Assembly (NCBI GenBank): GCA_015061245.1
Contig: SUWY01000006.1
Location: 1-64,000, forward strand
Direction: 5' to 3'
DNA length: 64,000 bases
Origin: Bacteroidales bacterium
GTDB taxonomy: Bacteria; Bacteroidota; Bacteroidia; Bacteroidales; Marinifilaceae
Below, piece by piece: positions 54,259 to 62,843 of the stretch (position 1 is its first letter; the number at the start of each line of letters is the position of its first letter). The translations under genes and the position numbers were made by a program. The notes beneath the pieces were generated by a model, which saw only the letters and a list, made by a program, of their open reading frames with translations, made no database searches and was not told where the DNA came from.

Positions 54259-56793
54259 ATGAAAATCAAAAATAGAATCATGAGATTAATACCTATTATT
54301 GTGATTGTCGTAGCATTATGGTCGTGTGGCAAGAGTAGAGGTGTTGAGAGTGGAGTGAGTTGGGAGTTGGCTCAATTGCGTTCACAATCAGTGAGTAATG
54401 TCAATTATGAATTGGAATTTAATATTCCGGGTTCGCTTGATTCTGTTGTAAGAGCTACTGAGAAGATTAGTTTTAAATATCTTTCAAGTCAGGACTTACA
54501 GATCGATTTTAAGGCTGATAGCGTTCAACAGATTTGCAGGGTTGAACTATTTGGAAAGCCGGTAAAGTGGTTCTATTTGAATGAGCATATTGTAATTCCC
54601 AATAGATTCTTGTCGGATAGTGTCTCTGTAGAGATAGAGTTTATCGCAGGTAATCGCTCGTTGAATAGGAATCCAGAGTTTATATATACTTTGGCAGTCC
54701 CTGATAGGGCCAGAACTATCTACCCATGTTTTGATCAGCCCGATATAAAGAGCTGTTATAAACTGAGATTATCTGTTCCTGAGGAGTGGGTGGCTGTTAG
54801 CAATAGCAGGGTTATCGATGTAACCTCGCCCATTGAAGGTATAAAGAGATATGAGTTTGAGAGTAGTTTGCCATTAAGCACCTACCACTTTTCATTTGTA
54901 ACGGGTAAGTTTGAGTGTTATTCAGAGGTCCGTAATAGTGATACAGTGAATCTCTATTATCGAGAAACCGATCCGTATAAGGTGGCACAAGTTGCTGATG
55001 CTGTCGATTTGACGTTTAAATCTATCGATTGGTTAGAGAATTATACAGGCATCCCAATGCCATATACGAAGAGTGATATGGTTGTAATTCCCGGTTTCCA
55101 ATTTGGAGGAATGGAGCACCCAGGAGCAATTCTCTATGCCGATCATGTTGTCTTTAAGGAGAAAAACGCAACTCCCGAGGAGTATTTCCAAAGGGCATCG
55201 ACAATTGCCCACGAGAATACCCATTTGTGGTTTGGAGATTTGGTTACTATGAAGTGGTTCAACGATGTATGGACAAAGGAGGTCTTTGCAAACTATATTT
55301 CTGCCAAGATTATCGAGCCGGAGTTTCCGGAATTGGACCACAATCTGAATTTTATGACCTCGTACATTGAGCCTGCGTTGGCTGAGGATAGAACTTCCGG
55401 AACAAATGCAATACAGCAGGAGCTTGATAATATGCAGAATGCAGGTTTGCTTTATGGAAATATTATCTATGATAAGGCTCCCGTCATGATGCGAAATTTA
55501 GAGGAGATGATGGGAAAGGAGCGTTTCCGTGCGGCAATTCAAGAGTATTTGAGGAGTTTTTATCATGCCAATGCAACATGGGATGATTTGATTGCAATTA
55601 TGTCTGCTCATGCACCTGAACTTAATATTGAGGAGTTTAGTAGAGTTTGGGTAAAGGAGAAGGGTATGCCCCATTTGCAGTTGAGTCTGGATAGTAACAA
55701 ATTGGTTGTGGAGCATATTGATCCGGAAGGACGTGGATTGGTGTGGCCTCAGAGTTTTCATGTATTGGTAATGGATACAAACAGAGGTACCGGAAATGAG
55801 CAGAGAGTGAATATTAATATTTACAAGGGTGAAATACCTTTGCGTCATGACGAGGGAGAGAATCTTACATTACTGATTCCCAATATTAACGGAATGGGAT
55901 ACGGCAGAATAACCTCGCCCGATATTGACTACGTATTAAAGCAATGGCACAATACAATGACCACCAGAGAGATGCAACCAATGTTAATGCAGTTGTACGA
56001 GGCCTATTTGAATGGTGAGATTGAGTATAATGGCTACTACAACTCGCTTTTGAACGGCATTAAATTGGTGACCGATGTACAGATATGTAATACGGTGGTA
56101 AATCACCTATTTACACTTTTAGCTGATGCTCCCGACGAGCTGCGTGAGAAGATTGAAAATGATCTGTTTGAACTTTCATCATCGCATAAAAATAGTGTAA
56201 TTCGTGGATATATTTATAGAAATTTGTCAACCGCATGTGGCAGTGATAAGTACGTTAACCATTTTTATAATGTTTGGCGAGGACGCACGAATAGTGAGTT
56301 GACAGATAATAACTATATCAACCTGGCTCTTTCGTTGGCAATAAAGATGCCCGATAGTGCCGACTATATTATTGAGACTCAGCGTGGCAGAATAACCAAT
56401 CCTGATGTGTTGCGCAGGTATGATTTTGTCTCTCCTGCATGTAGCTCAGATACAGTGGTTATGGATTCTCTATTTAATGCTCTGCTTGTTGCCGAGAATA
56501 GGGCGGTAGAGCCATGGGTACAGAGTACTTTGTCATATTTGAACAGCCGATACCGTGAACCCTATTCAAACAAGTATATATTGCCTGCCTTGATGGAGCT
56601 TCAAGAGGTTCAGCGCACCGGAGATATATTCTTCCCTAAAGGTTGGTGCGGTGCTTTGTTATCGGGACACCGAAGCAAAGAGGCGTTGCAGATAGTTCAA
56701 GATTTCTTGAATGATAATCCGAACTATCCGCAACTATTAAAGACTAAGCTTTTACAGTCTGTTTACAATCTTGAGAGAATTGCGCGTCAATAG
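54259..56793 (+). CDS. M1-family aminopeptidase lipoprotein
   Basis: This 844-residue zinc aminopeptidase has a lipoprotein signal (VVALWSCG, Cys near residue 23). The exopeptidase loop is [12 protein letters not shown] in place of the usual GAMEN. The zinc site is [12 protein letters not shown], with His318, Glu319 and His322, and the third ligand Glu in WTKEVFANY follows at the expected spacing. The C-terminal half is a helical arm of the ERAP type. It is exported and would remove N-terminal residues from peptides, complementing the M3 and M20 peptidases and peptide transporters in the window. The last 50 bp overlap the end of katA on the opposite strand. Confidence 0.92.
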   Translation: MKIKNRIMRLIPIIVIVVALWSCGKSRGVESGVSWELAQLRSQSVSNVNYELEFNIPGSLDSVVRATEKISFKYLSSQDLQIDFKADSVQQICRVELFGKPVKWFYLNEHIVIPNRFLSDSVSVEIEFIAGNRSLNRNPEFIYTLAVPDRARTIYPCFDQPDIKSCYKLRLSVPEEWVAVSNSRVIDVTSPIEGIKRYEFESSLPLSTYHFSFVTGKFECYSEVRNSDTVNLYYRETDPYKVAQVADAVDLTFKSIDWLENYTGIPMPYTKSDMVVIPGFQFGGMEHPGAILYADHVVFKEKNATPEEYFQRASTIAHENTHLWFGDLVTMKWFNDVWTKEVFANYISAKIIEPEFPELDHNLNFMTSYIEPALAEDRTSGTNAIQQELDNMQNAGLLYGNIIYDKAPVMMRNLEEMMGKERFRAAIQEYLRSFYHANATWDDLIAIMSAHAPELNIEEFSRVWVKEKGMPHLQLSLDSNKLVVEHIDPEGRGLVWPQSFHVLVMDTNRGTGNEQRVNINIYKGEIPLRHDEGENLTLLIPNINGMGYGRITSPDIDYVLKQWHNTMTTREMQPMLMQLYEAYLNGEIEYNGYYNSLLNGIKLVTDVQICNTVVNHLFTLLADAPDELREKIENDLFELSSSHKNSVIRGYIYRNLSTACGSDKYVNHFYNVWRGRTNSELTDNNYINLALSLAIKMPDSADYIIETQRGRITNPDVLRRYDFVSPACSSDTVVMDSLFNALLVAENRAVEPWVQSTLSYLNSRYREPYSNKYILPALMELQEVQRTGDIFFPKGWCGALLSGHRSKEALQIVQDFLNDNPNYPQLLKTKLLQSVYNLERIARQ

Positions 56794-58264
56794 CCTTTTG
56801 GCGTGCAACCTCTTGTTCAATAATTTTAATATCAAAGTTCATGGCTTTTGCCAAGCGTGTTCCGCAGTCACTGTCTGCTTGGTAGAATCGTGCTATGGCT
56901 CGTATTTTTATAGCCGAGGGCACTCCATCCATCGATTCGGTTACGTTGCAGATTAACCGTTTCTTTTCATCTTCAGGGATAAGGCGGTACAGTGCTCCCG
57001 GTTGCGAATAGTAATCGCAGTCAATCCTATGGTCGAAGGCATAGGCATCGCCCGAAATCTTTAATGGACTCTCTTTCTGTAGATTATCATCGTCGAATGG
57101 TTCAAAACTATTGGGATGATAGTTTATCTCGCCTGTGCCGTTTCCCATGCTCATTGCTCCATCGCGCATGTAGTTGTGTACGGGGCAGCGAGGGGCATTG
57201 ACCGGAAGTTGTGCAAAGTTTGCGCCTAAGCGGTGACGGTTGGCGTCGCCGTATGCAAACAGACGTCCTTGTAACATTTTATCGGGCGAGAATCCAATTC
57301 CGGGAACAATATTTGCAGGGTTAAAGGCTGCCTGTTCAACCTGTTCAAAGTAGTTGTCAGGATTCTTGTTTAACTCCATAACTCCAACTTCAATAAGTGG
57401 ATAATCTTTGTGGGGCCACACTTTAGTCAAATCGAAAGGATTTATATGGTAGTGTTCTGCCTCGCGTTCCGGCATTATCTGTACATATAGTTTCCATTTA
57501 GGGTAGTTGTGATTCTCTATGTTTTCATAAAGATCCTGTTGCGAATACTCTCTATTCTTTGCAACAATGGCTTCGGCTTCCCGATTTGTGAAATTGGCAA
57601 TGCCCTGTTGAGTCTTAAAGTGGAATTTTACATAGAATCGCTCATAGTAACTATTTATGAAACTGTAGGTATGACTTCCAAATCCGTGCATTTGGCGATA
57701 GTTTTGTGGAATGCCTCGATCACTCATCAATATCATAACCTGATGTAGAGTTTCGGGCGATAGTGACCAAAAATCCCATGCTGCAGTTGCGCTTCTAAGG
57801 TTGGTCTTGGGATTACGTTTTTGTGTGTGGATAAAGTCGGGAAACTTTACTGGGTCACGTATAAAGAAGACAGGAGTGTTGTTGCCAACTAAATCCCAGT
57901 TACCTTGATCGGTGTAGAATTTTATGGCGAAGCCACGCACATCGCGCTCTGTATCGGCGGCACCTCGTTCTCCTGCCACAGTTGAGAATCGTATAAATAG
58001 AGGAGTCTGTTTGCCCACCTCTGAAAAGATTGAGGCTTTTGTGTAGTGAGTAATGTCGTTTGTAACTGTAAATGTACCGAATGCTCCGGAACCTTTTGCA
58101 TGCACAACCCTTTCGGGAATTCTTTCACGATTAAAGTGCCCAAGTTTCTCCATGTACCAAACATTTTGCATTAACATAGGACCGTGAGGGCCTGCAGTTT
58201 GCACATTTCTGTTATCACCTACTATAGCTCCGCTGTTGTTGGTGAGTCTCTCTTTTTTATTCAT
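56744..58264 (-). CDS. katA: catalase (clade 3, haem)
   Basis: This 506-residue monofunctional catalase has the distal His in [12 protein letters not shown], the distal Asn in [12 protein letters not shown] and the proximal haem-ligand Tyr in [15 protein letters not shown]. The order and length fit small-subunit clade 3 enzymes with NADPH binding (KAMNFDIK helical end, no C-terminal flavodoxin). It removes hydrogen peroxide in the cytoplasm and would help an anaerobe survive oxygen exposure, consistent with the oxygen-sensitive glycyl-radical and radical-SAM enzymes elsewhere. The gene ends inside the coding region of the convergent aminopeptidase. Confidence 0.97.
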   Translation of the reverse strand: MNKKERLTNNSGAIVGDNRNVQTAGPHGPMLMQNVWYMEKLGHFNRERIPERVVHAKGSGAFGTFTVTNDITHYTKASIFSEVGKQTPLFIRFSTVAGERGAADTERDVRGFAIKFYTDQGNWDLVGNNTPVFFIRDPVKFPDFIHTQKRNPKTNLRSATAAWDFWSLSPETLHQVMILMSDRGIPQNYRQMHGFGSHTYSFINSYYERFYVKFHFKTQQGIANFTNREAEAIVAKNREYSQQDLYENIENHNYPKWKLYVQIMPEREAEHYHINPFDLTKVWPHKDYPLIEVGVMELNKNPDNYFEQVEQAAFNPANIVPGIGFSPDKMLQGRLFAYGDANRHRLGANFAQLPVNAPRCPVHNYMRDGAMSMGNGTGEINYHPNSFEPFDDDNLQKESPLKISGDAYAFDHRIDCDYYSQPGALYRLIPEDEKKRLICNVTESMDGVPSAIKIRAIARFYQADSDCGTRLAKAMNFDIKIIEQEVARQKAIDAQFSQDCKQTVKA

Positions 58265-58299
58265 TTCGTTAATTTTAAGGATTCTTTTCTATGTTAACG

Positions 58300-58440
58300 A
58301 AGTGAAAGAGGAAAGGTTACAGAGGAGATAAGGTTAAAGGGGAAAGGGAAAAGGTGAAAGGTTGCAGATAGTTAGGAGTGAATAGTTAGGAGTTAGAAGT
58401 TAGGAGTGAATAATTAGGAATGAGGAATTAGGAAAAATCG
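58300..58440. repeat. AAAGGTG and TTAGGAG heptad repeats
   Basis: An AAAGGTG-type tract (about 58302-58367) passes directly into TTAGGAG/TTAGGAA units (58371-58436). Both have period 7 and share AGG. They mark the left edge of the hairpin-rich repeat region that follows. Confidence 0.75.
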
Positions 58441-59029
58441 TGCAAGGTGAGTGCAATGCCAAATTTATTTGGGCATTGCCGAACCGCAGCCGATTTTGCG
58501 GAAACACGGAGTGTTTGCGAATTAGGAAAAATCGTGCAAGCCGAACGCAGAAGGCAAACTTGTTTGCATTATGCTGAGGCGCAGCCGATTTTGCGTCATT
58601 GCGCAGCAATGGCGAACATAAGTGCAAGCCGAACGCAGAAGGCAAACTTGTTTGCATTATGCTGAGGCGCCGCCGATTTTGCGTCATTGCGCAGCAATGG
58701 CGAACATAAGTGCAAGCCGAACGCAGAAGGCAAACTTGTTTGCATTATGCTGAACCGACGCTGCGGAGCGAATGCAGAAACCAAGTTTACTTGGGTTATG
58801 CTGAGCCGCGAGGAGTAGAAGCACACGAAGTGTGGTTAACCGCCGCCGATTTTGCGTCATTGCGCAGCAATGGCGAACATAAGTGCAAGGTGAGTGCAGA
58901 AGGCAAACTTGTTTGCATTATGCTGAACCGACGCTGCGGAGCGAATGCAGAAACCAAGTTTACTTGAGTTATGCTGAGCCGCGAGGAGTAGAAGCACACA
59001 AAGTGTGGTTAACCGCCGCCGATTTTTTT
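58441..59029. repeat. 589-bp mosaic of tandem hairpin repeats
   Basis: The core unit (starting GCAAGCCGAACGCAG) begins at 58536, 58624 and 58712, spaced 88 and 88 bp, then in changed form at 58885, 173 bp later. Each unit contains several small perfect hairpins: GCAAAC-TT-GTTTGC, CATTGC-GCA-GCAATG, CCAAGT-TT-ACTTGG, CACAC-GAA-GTGTG, and CGCT-GCGG-AGCG in the longer units. The left edge has CCAAAT-TT-ATTTGG. The whole ends in CCGCCGATTTTTTTTT at 59013. Open frames exist on both strands through all copies but code only for the repeat and have no start context. No transposase is present. I interpret it as a non-autonomous intergenic repeat family. Confidence 0.85.
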
Positions 59030-59869
59030 TTATAGGGCAATGATGATGGCAGTGAGGGCAAGGGCGATACCGATATACTGGAGGGTGGTCAGCCGCTCTT
59101 TAAATAGCAGGCGACCGGCAATTACTCCAATCACAACAATTGAAATGTTGTAGATAGGATAGAGTATTGCGGTTGAAAATTGAGTTAGTGATTTTAGCAG
59201 AAAGAATGTACATCCAATATTGGTTACTCCTAAAATGATTCCTGCAAACAGATTTTTCCATTTGAAGGCAAGTTTTCTCTTTTGCAGGCGTGAGAAGATG
59301 GTTGCTATTATAAGTGCAGAGGTGAATGTTATTGTTGTTAGTGCCAATAATTCTCCATTTGTGCTGAGCTGTGATTGACAATATTTCAAAAGAAAGTTTG
59401 CTATACCATAGCACAGGAATACAGATATTGGGTTATACCACTTTTTTAGTGTCACTCCCTCTTTTTTGCTGAAGAAGATTAAGATGAGCGAGGCTATTAC
59501 TAAAACAGAGGTTAACGGTTCCAAACGTTGTTCCCCAAGGAATATGTATGCACAAATTGTAGGTATGATGAATGATACCCTTGTTGCAATAGTTGCAATT
59601 GCTACTCCATGACTCTTTGTTGCACTACTCATGGCAACAAAGCCTCCAACCATAAATAGACCTGTCAATATTGAGGGGAGCAGTGGAACTGTTGATAGTG
59701 CGGAGAATGCCACCTCGCCCCTTATAATGTTGGTTAAAGGGCCGATTGCAATTGCTGTAATGTAGTTGAAGATGATGGCTTGAAGTGCATCAACTCCATG
59801 CTTTGCAAATAGTTTGAAGAGTATTGCAAAGAGTGAACCGAACAGTATGGCAATAATCAGGTAAATCAT
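59030..59869 (-). CDS. EamA/DMT-family transporter
   Basis: This 279-residue inner-membrane protein has ten predicted helices in two EamA halves (about residues 1-130 and 140-279), each with the family pattern. The first half ends with VSFIIPTICAYIFLGEQRLEPLT, and the second with the parallel YPIYNISIVVIGVIAGRLLFKERLTTLQ (cores PTICAYIFLGEQ and VIGVIAGRLLFKER). Drug/metabolite exporters of this type have varied substrates and none can be inferred. It overlaps queH by four bases (ATGA) and is therefore translationally coupled. Confidence 0.85.
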   Translation of the reverse strand: MIYLIIAILFGSLFAILFKLFAKHGVDALQAIIFNYITAIAIGPLTNIIRGEVAFSALSTVPLLPSILTGLFMVGGFVAMSSATKSHGVAIATIATRVSFIIPTICAYIFLGEQRLEPLTSVLVIASLILIFFSKKEGVTLKKWYNPISVFLCYGIANFLLKYCQSQLSTNGELLALTTITFTSALIIATIFSRLQKRKLAFKWKNLFAGIILGVTNIGCTFFLLKSLTQFSTAILYPIYNISIVVIGVIAGRLLFKERLTTLQYIGIALALTAIIIAL

Positions 59870-60408
59870 GGTTTTCTCATACTATATTCGCATCCGCAGT
59901 AGGTTTGGTTATAGAAACCTAACTCTTTTATCAGTTGTGAGCGACGCTCTGATAAGCCCCCTTTTCGCCAGTTTTTGTTCCAATATTGGGAGCCTGGGTG
60001 GTTTTGCTCTGCCTGAAATCCTGCCTCGTCAATCTGGTTTTGCAACTTCCAGCGTGATGAGGCGAGGGTCGTTGTAAAGGTCTTATAACCGTTATGCACA
60101 GCCCACTCTGCAGTGCGGTTCAATCGGTATTTGAAGCACTCCAAACAGCGCTTTCCTCGTTCAGGTTCACACTCCAAACCTTTGACTGCATTTTGCCACT
60201 CTTCGTGGTTGTAATCATCGTCAATGATGGTTAAGCCAAGTTGTTTTGCATGGCGGGTAATTTCGCCTTTGCGCTTCTCATACTCCTCAATAGGGTATAT
60301 ATTGGGGTTGCAATAGTAGATTATCGGCTCAATACTCTCTTTGAGCAGATACTCTATTATTGCCGATGCGCATGGAGCGCAACATGTATGCAAAACAACT
60401 CTCTCCAT
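59866..60408 (-). CDS. queH: epoxyqueuosine reductase QueH
   Basis: This 180-residue protein of the former DUF208 family catalyses the last step of queuosine synthesis in tRNA, the reduction of epoxyqueuosine, with an iron-sulfur cluster and a second metal. The conserved cysteines are in LHTCCAPCAS near the N-terminus, in RCLECFKYRL near residue 90 and in YCGCEYS near the end. TTTLASSRWK and QYWNKNWRKGG are also typical. It is the non-orthologous replacement of QueG. It heads a two-gene unit with the EamA transporter. Confidence 0.93.
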   Translation of the reverse strand: MERVVLHTCCAPCASAIIEYLLKESIEPIIYYCNPNIYPIEEYEKRKGEITRHAKQLGLTIIDDDYNHEEWQNAVKGLECEPERGKRCLECFKYRLNRTAEWAVHNGYKTFTTTLASSRWKLQNQIDEAGFQAEQNHPGSQYWNKNWRKGGLSERRSQLIKELGFYNQTYCGCEYSMRKP

Positions 60409-60448
60409 TCGGGATTATTTTAAAGCACTACAAAAGTAGTAATAAAAA

Positions 60449-60468
60449 GCGGACGCTTGTGCGTCCGC
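60449..60468 (-). terminator. terminator after the esterase gene
   Basis: GCGGACGC-TTGT-GCGTCCGC is a perfect 8-bp hairpin, followed on the minus strand by TTTTTATTACTTTT. It lies 19-38 bp past the esterase stop. Confidence 0.8.
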
Positions 60469-60486
60469 AATTCAATATAACGAAAT

Positions 60487-61350
60487 TTATTTTCCGAAGG
60501 TTCTGCTCATGAATGGGAAGAGATTGTAGAGCGAGTTGCGCCAATACTCCCAAACGTGCCCTCCATCGCGAACACGCAATTGGCAAGGAATCTTTGCGTC
60601 GCGCATAGCTTGATAGAACTCAATGTTGTAGTCAAACAAAAAGTCGTCGTCGCCACAATCAACATACCATGCTATTGAGCGAAGCTCCTTTTTACGTGTA
60701 TCATCGGCCTCGCGTACGTGCGCTACGCAGTCGTTCTCGATAACCGAGCGCATAACCTTTGAGTACTTATTATCGGGGTCTGAATCAAATTGACGACCGT
60801 CAGGAAGGCGCATCAATGCGCTCATTGCATATACTGCGCAGAACAGTTCAGGGTGTTTTTGTGCGTATCTGGTGCAGCCTCCGCCTCCCATAGAGAGACC
60901 TGCAATTGCACGGTGTTGTTTGTCGCCAATTACTCTATACTCCTTCTCAATGTATGGCATAAACTCGGTAAAGAAGAATTTTTCGTACTCCCATCCCGGC
61001 ATATCAAAATATCCGTTTTGGTAGATTTGTGGATCACCACCTCCTGCATCGGGAGTAACAACAATCATCTCGGTTGATTCGCCATTAGGAACCAAGAGAT
61101 TCAAAATCTCCGATGATTTTCCCCAATTGTTCCACACCCAGTGGCGGTCGCCCATTCCATGTAACAGATATAAGATAGGGTAGTGTTTGTTCGGATTGGT
61201 TTTGTAACTTGCCGGCAGAACAATGGTGTAACCTCGCTCAGCTTTAAGTACTTTACTGTACATGGTGTCGTTTACGACTGTTGTCCACTGTGCATTTGCA
61301 AATAGTGAACAGCAGATGAATGTTGCAATTAAAAGAAGTGACTTTCTCAT
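60487..61350 (-). CDS. exported alpha/beta-hydrolase esterase (CE1/feruloyl-esterase-like)
   Basis: This 287-residue hydrolase has a signal peptide ending ANAQW. The catalytic triad can be placed: nucleophile Ser in IAGLSMGGGG, Asp in WYVDCGDDDFLFD and His in RDGGHVWEYWRNSL. The oxyanion-side motif is YLLHGMGDRHWVWNNW. It resembles the esterase-D/feruloyl-esterase type enzymes that remove acyl decorations from plant polysaccharides, consistent with the GH43 gene elsewhere. It is periplasmic, and has no lipobox. Confidence 0.88.
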   Translation of the reverse strand: MRKSLLLIATFICCSLFANAQWTTVVNDTMYSKVLKAERGYTIVLPASYKTNPNKHYPILYLLHGMGDRHWVWNNWGKSSEILNLLVPNGESTEMIVVTPDAGGGDPQIYQNGYFDMPGWEYEKFFFTEFMPYIEKEYRVIGDKQHRAIAGLSMGGGGCTRYAQKHPELFCAVYAMSALMRLPDGRQFDSDPDNKYSKVMRSVIENDCVAHVREADDTRKKELRSIAWYVDCGDDDFLFDYNIEFYQAMRDAKIPCQLRVRDGGHVWEYWRNSLYNLFPFMSRTFGK

Positions 61351-61467
61351 GGTTTTGCTGTTTTATAGTGTTTATGTGTTAGTGTGCTATTGCTTTAATT
61401 GTGGGACTAATTTAATAATTTTTTCCTTAATTTTGCATGAGACTTCAAATTGTGAGGAGTTATTTTA

Positions 61468-62700
61468 ATGATTAGGATTATGGATGCAATAATAGTCACA
61501 ATAGGCGATGAGATTCTGATGGGACAAATTTTGGATACCAATTCAAAGTTTATAGCATCGAAGTTGACGGATTCAGGTTTCGAGGTTGTAGAGATGATGT
61601 CGGTTAAGGACGAGGCCTCGGCCATAAAGGAGGCTGTTGAACGTTCAATGAGTCGTGCCGATGTGGTAATATTTACCGGAGGATTGGGACCTACACGTGA
61701 TGATAAAACAAAGCAGGTTTTGGCAGACTATTTCGGTACTCATTTAGTGCATTCTCCTGAGGCGTATGAGTGGCTGCTTGAAATTCTTGCAAAGAAATCA
61801 TTGCAAATGAATAAGTTGAATGAGGGACAGGCTGTGCAACCTGAGAATTGTCGATTACTCAAAAACGATGTTGGAACAGCTTGCGGAATGTGTTTTGAGC
61901 GAGGTGGCAAGTTGCTCTTCTCGTTGCCCGGTGTTCCAATGGAGATGGTTTTCTTGATGGATAATCGAGTAATGCCCGTCATTGTAGAACACTATCCACA
62001 TTTGAAACTCGATTTCACGATTTACAAAGTATATGGAATTACCGAGAGCGATTTGGCAATCCGTTTGGAGGGATTTGAGGATTCTCTGCCCGATGGAATA
62101 GGGTTGGCATATCTGCCTGAGTATGGTGTAATAAAGTTGCGTTTAACAGCTCATGGCCATGCGGTAGAGTTCTTGGATGAGTATGCTCACAAGTTGGAGT
62201 CTGCTTTGGATGGTTTGAAAATCCAGCATGGAGCAGATAAGAGCCTGCCAATTGAGGTGGCCGAGAAGATGAAGAGCAGTGGCAGAACAATATCATGTGC
62301 CGAGAGTTGTACCGGCGGAAATATTGCTCATGAGTTGACACTGCTTCCCGGTGCATCGGAGTGGTTTGTAGGTGGTGTTGTGAGTTACGCTACCGAATTA
62401 AAAAGCTCAATTCTTGGAGTCCCTGCGGAGTTGATAGAGCAGTGTGGTGTTGTTAGTGGCGAGGTCGCCCGAGCAATGGCCGAGGGTGTTCGCCGCGTTA
62501 CCGGCAGTTATTATGGAGTTGCGACAACGGGGGTGGCGGGTCCAACCGGAGGTGATGAGGTTAATCCTGTAGGTACGGTTTGGATAGCAGTGGCCTCGCC
62601 CGAAGAGTGTATAACCAAATGTTTTCATTTCTCGACCAACCGCGAGCGCAATATAAGTAAAGCTACGAATGCCGCGTTGATGATGGTGTTGGAGAGGTGA
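61468..62700 (+). CDS. cinA: CinA-family nicotinamide-nucleotide amidohydrolase
   Basis: This 410-residue protein has two domains. The N-terminal MoaB/MogA-like COG1058 domain (residues 1-170) has TIGDEILMGQILDTNSK and FTGGLGPTRDDKT. The C-terminal CinA domain (about 255-410) has SCAESCTGGNIAHELT, VVSYATELKSSILGV and TGVAGPTGGDEVNPVGTVW. The C-terminal domain hydrolyses nicotinamide mononucleotide to recycle pyridine nucleotides. I take the ATG at 61468 because GAGGAG lies at 61454-61459; a second ATG four codons later is also possible. The historical link to competence is not supported here. Confidence 0.93.
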   Translation: MIRIMDAIIVTIGDEILMGQILDTNSKFIASKLTDSGFEVVEMMSVKDEASAIKEAVERSMSRADVVIFTGGLGPTRDDKTKQVLADYFGTHLVHSPEAYEWLLEILAKKSLQMNKLNEGQAVQPENCRLLKNDVGTACGMCFERGGKLLFSLPGVPMEMVFLMDNRVMPVIVEHYPHLKLDFTIYKVYGITESDLAIRLEGFEDSLPDGIGLAYLPEYGVIKLRLTAHGHAVEFLDEYAHKLESALDGLKIQHGADKSLPIEVAEKMKSSGRTISCAESCTGGNIAHELTLLPGASEWFVGGVVSYATELKSSILGVPAELIEQCGVVSGEVARAMAEGVRRVTGSYYGVATTGVAGPTGGDEVNPVGTVWIAVASPEECITKCFHFSTNRERNISKATNAALMMVLER

Positions 62701-62843
62701 ATTTAGGTGAAAGGTGAAAGGGGAGAGTAGAGAGGGGAAAGGTGAAAAAAATAGGATTGAATTTGCAGGCAAATTCAATCCTATTTTTAATTCCTAATTC
62801 CTAATTTCTAATTCCTAATTCCTAATTCCTAACTCCTAATTGA
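62701..62843. repeat. heptad repeats around a perfect terminator hairpin
   Basis: AAAGGTG-type units (62704-62745) and AATTCCT units (62788-62838) flank a long terminator. The arrangement, with the first type pointing from cinA and the second from the convergent transporter, mirrors the other convergent junctions in the window. Confidence 0.75.
62749..62788. terminator. 18-bp perfect bidirectional terminator
   Basis: 62749-62766 and 62769-62786 are perfect complements (core AGGATTGAATTTGC) around AG, with A-runs and T-runs on both sides. It separates the convergent cinA and transporter genes. Confidence 0.85.

Noticed and set aside
58400-58999. Five overlapping ORFs of 67-95 residues on both strands
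   Set aside because: They read through the hairpin repeat units, overlap each other and contain repeated peptide blocks. They are typical artefacts of repetitive DNA.
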